Source: Candidatus Stahliibacteriota bacterium CG08_land_8_20_14_0_20_40_26
Lineage (GTDB): Bacteria > Hydrothermota > UBA3073
Assembly (NCBI GenBank): GCA_002774315.1
Contig: PEYP01000003.1
Location: 1-8,449 of the forward strand
Length of the DNA stretch: 8,449 nucleotides
Direction of reading: 5' to 3'
The translations under genes were made by a program, and so were the position numbers. Below are positions 6,548-8,449 of this stretch, piece after piece; position 1 is the first letter of the stretch; each line of letters opens with the position of its first letter. A model generated the notes under the pieces. The model searched no databases, had not been told where the DNA came from, and saw nothing but the letters and a program-made list of their open reading frames with translations.

Positions 6548-7564
6548 ATTAAAGCTGCTGTATTCTATAAGCCAGGTGTTATGAGAATCAAAGAGAGGAA
6601 AATTCGTAAAATAATGCCAAACGAGGTACTTATAAGAGTAAGGGCCTGCAGTATATGCGGAACAGATATACATATCTTTGATGGCAGTGCAAACTCCAAT
6701 CCTCCAGTGATATTAGGACATGAGTATGCTGGGACGGTTGAAGATGTGGGTAAGAGTGTTGTCCGCTTTAAAATAGGAGATAGGGTAGTAGTTGATCCCA
6801 ACATTACCTGTGGGCATTGTTACTATTGTCGGCGTGGTTTTATACATCTCTGTGAAAACCTCATTGCCCTTGGTGTCCATATAGACGGAGGTTTCGCAGA
6901 ATATTCAATTGTGCCAGAAATTCAGCTCTACAAACTGCCAGATAATATACCCTTTGAATGGGGATGTCTTACTGAGCCTCTTTCTTGCTCGATTCATGGA
7001 GTGGATCTGGCAGATATAAAGGTAGGCGACACGGTTGTAATTCTTGGAGCGGGGGCTATTGGTCTTATGATAATGCAGCTGGCTCGACTTTGTGGTACAG
7101 GGAAGCTTATCGTGGTTGAGCCAAACAAGGAGAGAAGAGAGATTGCTCGTATGTTGAAAGCAGACATAGTGATAGACCCCGCTGAAGAAGATGTCGGGGA
7201 TATAATAATGAGAAACAGCTACGACGGTGCAGATGCTGTGATAGAATGTGCCGGTAATCCTCAGACTGCGCGATTGGCTCTTGATTTGGTCAGAAGGGGA
7301 GGGAGAGTAGTATTCTTTGGTGTATGTGATAGGGATGTAAAGATTAATATTAAGCCCTGGGAGATATATCTTAAAGAGTTGACCATAAAGGGCAGTTATA
7401 TCAATCCGAATACCTTTAGTCGTGCTATAGAGTTACTAACGCTCAATAAGATAGACCTGACTGAATTTAATATAAAAAGGTTTTCACTTGGCGAATTGTT
7501 AAAGGCGTTTGAATATCATAAAGAACGAAAGGTGATAAAGACCCTGATCATTCCAGAAACTTGA
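6548..7564 (+). CDS. Zinc-dependent polyol/alcohol dehydrogenase, probable ATT start
   Basis: This is a medium-chain dehydrogenase/reductase of the sorbitol/threonine dehydrogenase type, 338 residues if begun at ATT 6548. The catalytic zinc ligands C37 (CSICGTD), H58-E59 (GHEYAG) and E143 (LTEPLSC) are present. So are the four structural-zinc cysteines C88, C91, C94 and C102. GAGAIG (167-172) is the Rossmann nucleotide loop, and acidic E191 at the end of the second strand suggests NAD rather than NADP. It probably oxidises a polyol or secondary alcohol to a ketone in the cytoplasm. Codons 2-10 read KAAVFYKPG, the family's usual first strand, so the true start lies before ATG 6581. In frame between the upstream stop (6518-6520) and 6581 there is no ATG, GTG or TTG. 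The kinase gene follows 9 bp later. Confidence 0.88.
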   Translation: MKAAVFYKPGVMRIKERKIRKIMPNEVLIRVRACSICGTDIHIFDGSANSNPPVILGHEYAGTVEDVGKSVVRFKIGDRVVVDPNITCGHCYYCRRGFIHLCENLIALGVHIDGGFAEYSIVPEIQLYKLPDNIPFEWGCLTEPLSCSIHGVDLADIKVGDTVVILGAGAIGLMIMQLARLCGTGKLIVVEPNKERREIARMLKADIVIDPAEEDVGDIIMRNSYDGADAVIECAGNPQTARLALDLVRRGGRVVFFGVCDRDVKINIKPWEIYLKELTIKGSYINPNTFSRAIELLTLNKIDLTEFNIKRFSLGELLKAFEYHKERKVIKTLIIPET

Positions 7565-7573
7565 TTTAAAAGG

Positions 7574-8449
7574 ATGAGCAAGGACTGTCTGGATGCCATT
7601 TGCATAGGTGAGGCATTAATAGACTTTGTTTCTACTGAGAAAAATGTAGAGTTAGAGAATGCGTCTAGGTTCTTGAAATCGGCAGGGGGAGCTCCAGCCA
7701 ATGTTTCAGTTGGATTAGCAAGGCTTGGGAAAAGGGTAGCATTTGTTGGTAAGGTTGGAGATGATTCCTTTGGTAGATTTTTGGCAAAGACCTTAGAAAA
7801 CAATGGAGTTGATGTATCAAACTTACTATTTGATAAAAAACACAGTACGAGACTGGCATTTGTGTCTTTGACCGATGAAGGGGAGAGAGATTTTGAATTC
7901 TATGGAGATGAGAGCGCGGATATGAAAATAAGAAAAGAAGAGATAGACAAGATTTCTATTGAGAATGCAAAGATAATACATTTTGGCTCTATTTCTCTTA
8001 TATCAAATCCCAGTAGAGATGCAATTTTGACTGCCGTGAGAACTGCAAAAGCCAAGAATACGCTCGTGTCCTTCGACCCCAATTTGAGGCTTTCACTCTG
8101 GGAGAGTTCTGATAATGCCAGACTTCAGATAAAAGAGGCACTTGGATTAGCAGATATAGTGAAAATGGATATGGGAGAAATGGAATTTATAACTGATAGC
8201 GCAGATTTAAAAGCGGGTGCAAGGTATATCTTAGAGCGAGGAGTCAGGCTACTCGTAATTACGCTGGGTAAAGATGGATGTTACTTTTTTAGCGATAAAA
8301 CCGAGGGTAAGGAGCCTGGTTTCGATGTAAAGGTAAGAGATACAACAGGTGCCGGTGATGGATTTGTTGCAGGAATGCTTGCTAAAATTTTAGAGATACC
8401 TTTTGACAGCCTCACCACAAAAGACCTGCACGGAATCTTTAGGTTTGCC
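7574..8449 (+). CDS. PfkB-family sugar kinase, fructokinase-like (3' end cut)
   Basis: 292 codons are visible before the window edge; family members are usually about 310-325 residues, so roughly 20-30 are missing. This is a ribokinase-fold (PfkB) kinase that phosphorylates a sugar with ATP. Motifs are CIGEALIDF (10-18), the sugar-binding GGAPANVSVGLARLG (38-52), VGKVGDDSFG, HFGSISL, DPNLRLSLW (168-176) and DTTGAGDGF (256-264), with catalytic base D262. The overall pattern is closest to bacterial fructokinases (fructose to fructose 6-phosphate); 2-keto-3-deoxygluconate kinase and other PfkB activities remain possible. ATG 7574 lies 9 bp after the dehydrogenase stop, in the same frame. AAAAGG directly touches the ATG, leaving no normal spacer, so translational coupling is likely. 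A CTG at 7589, 4 nt after an AAGGA, is a weaker alternative start. Confidence 0.9.
   Translation, partial: MSKDCLDAICIGEALIDFVSTEKNVELENASRFLKSAGGAPANVSVGLARLGKRVAFVGKVGDDSFGRFLAKTLENNGVDVSNLLFDKKHSTRLAFVSLTDEGERDFEFYGDESADMKIRKEEIDKISIENAKIIHFGSISLISNPSRDAILTAVRTAKAKNTLVSFDPNLRLSLWESSDNARLQIKEALGLADIVKMDMGEMEFITDSADLKAGARYILERGVRLLVITLGKDGCYFFSDKTEGKEPGFDVKVRDTTGAGDGFVAGMLAKILEIPFDSLTTKDLHGIFRFA

Noticed and set aside
6452..6673. 73-codon minus-strand frame containing a CLPAGR peptide
   Set aside because: The peptide comes from the intergenic palindrome and the rest is antisense to the dehydrogenase, so it is most likely a spurious product of the repeat.
1..8449. CRISPR array, tRNA, rRNA or transposase gene
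   Set aside because: No regularly spaced repeats, tRNA-like cloverleaf, rRNA segments or transposase motifs were seen on either strand.

Overview
The window reads as a carbohydrate-utilisation locus from a moderately A+T-rich, uncultivated-looking bacterium. All convincing genes are on the + strand. Codon use leans on ATA for isoleucine and AGA/AGG for arginine. The solute-binding protein has a Sec signal but no lipobox cysteine, which fits a periplasmic protein of a two-membrane cell better than a Gram-positive lipoprotein. A CCTGCCTGCC/GGTAGGCAGG palindrome lies between genes; from memory such palindromes are scattered through genomes of several candidate phyla. These clues do not fix the taxon.

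Layout. Positions 1-261 are a regulatory leader: a 40-bp near-perfect palindrome, a consensus sigma-70 promoter (TTGACA, 17 bp, TATAAT), two smaller dyads, a hairpin followed by six T, and a possible 37-codon leader ORF that ends just before the first gene's ribosome binding site. Then come a GH130-type glycoside phosphorylase (262-1188), an ABC sugar transporter made of a solute-binding protein (1233-2522) and two permeases (2532-3407 and 3404-4210), and a large cytoplasmic glycosidase with a GH5-like barrel and a GH42-like tail (4271-6232). A 315-bp gene-free gap rich in inverted repeats (6233-6547) follows. The window ends with a zinc-dependent polyol/alcohol dehydrogenase (6548-7564) and a PfkB-family, fructokinase-like kinase cut by the window edge (7574-8449).

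How the genes may work together. The binding protein and permeases would import an oligosaccharide. No transporter ATPase is present, so a shared MsmX/UgpC-type ATPase encoded elsewhere is presumably used. Inside the cell the GH130 enzyme would cleave the sugar with phosphate, giving a sugar 1-phosphate (mannose 1-phosphate in characterised phosphorylases of the family), and the GH5-like enzyme would hydrolyse other linkages. A beta-mannoside is the best guess for the substrate, but only from family knowledge. The dehydrogenase-kinase pair would fit polyol to ketose to ketose phosphate. Whether it belongs to the same pathway is open, because the repeat-rich gap separates it from the first five genes.

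Points most worth a second look are the dehydrogenase's apparent ATT start codon behind a perfect Shine-Dalgarno sequence, the attenuator-like leader, the possible MITE-like element in the gap, and the two-family architecture of the 653-residue glycosidase.
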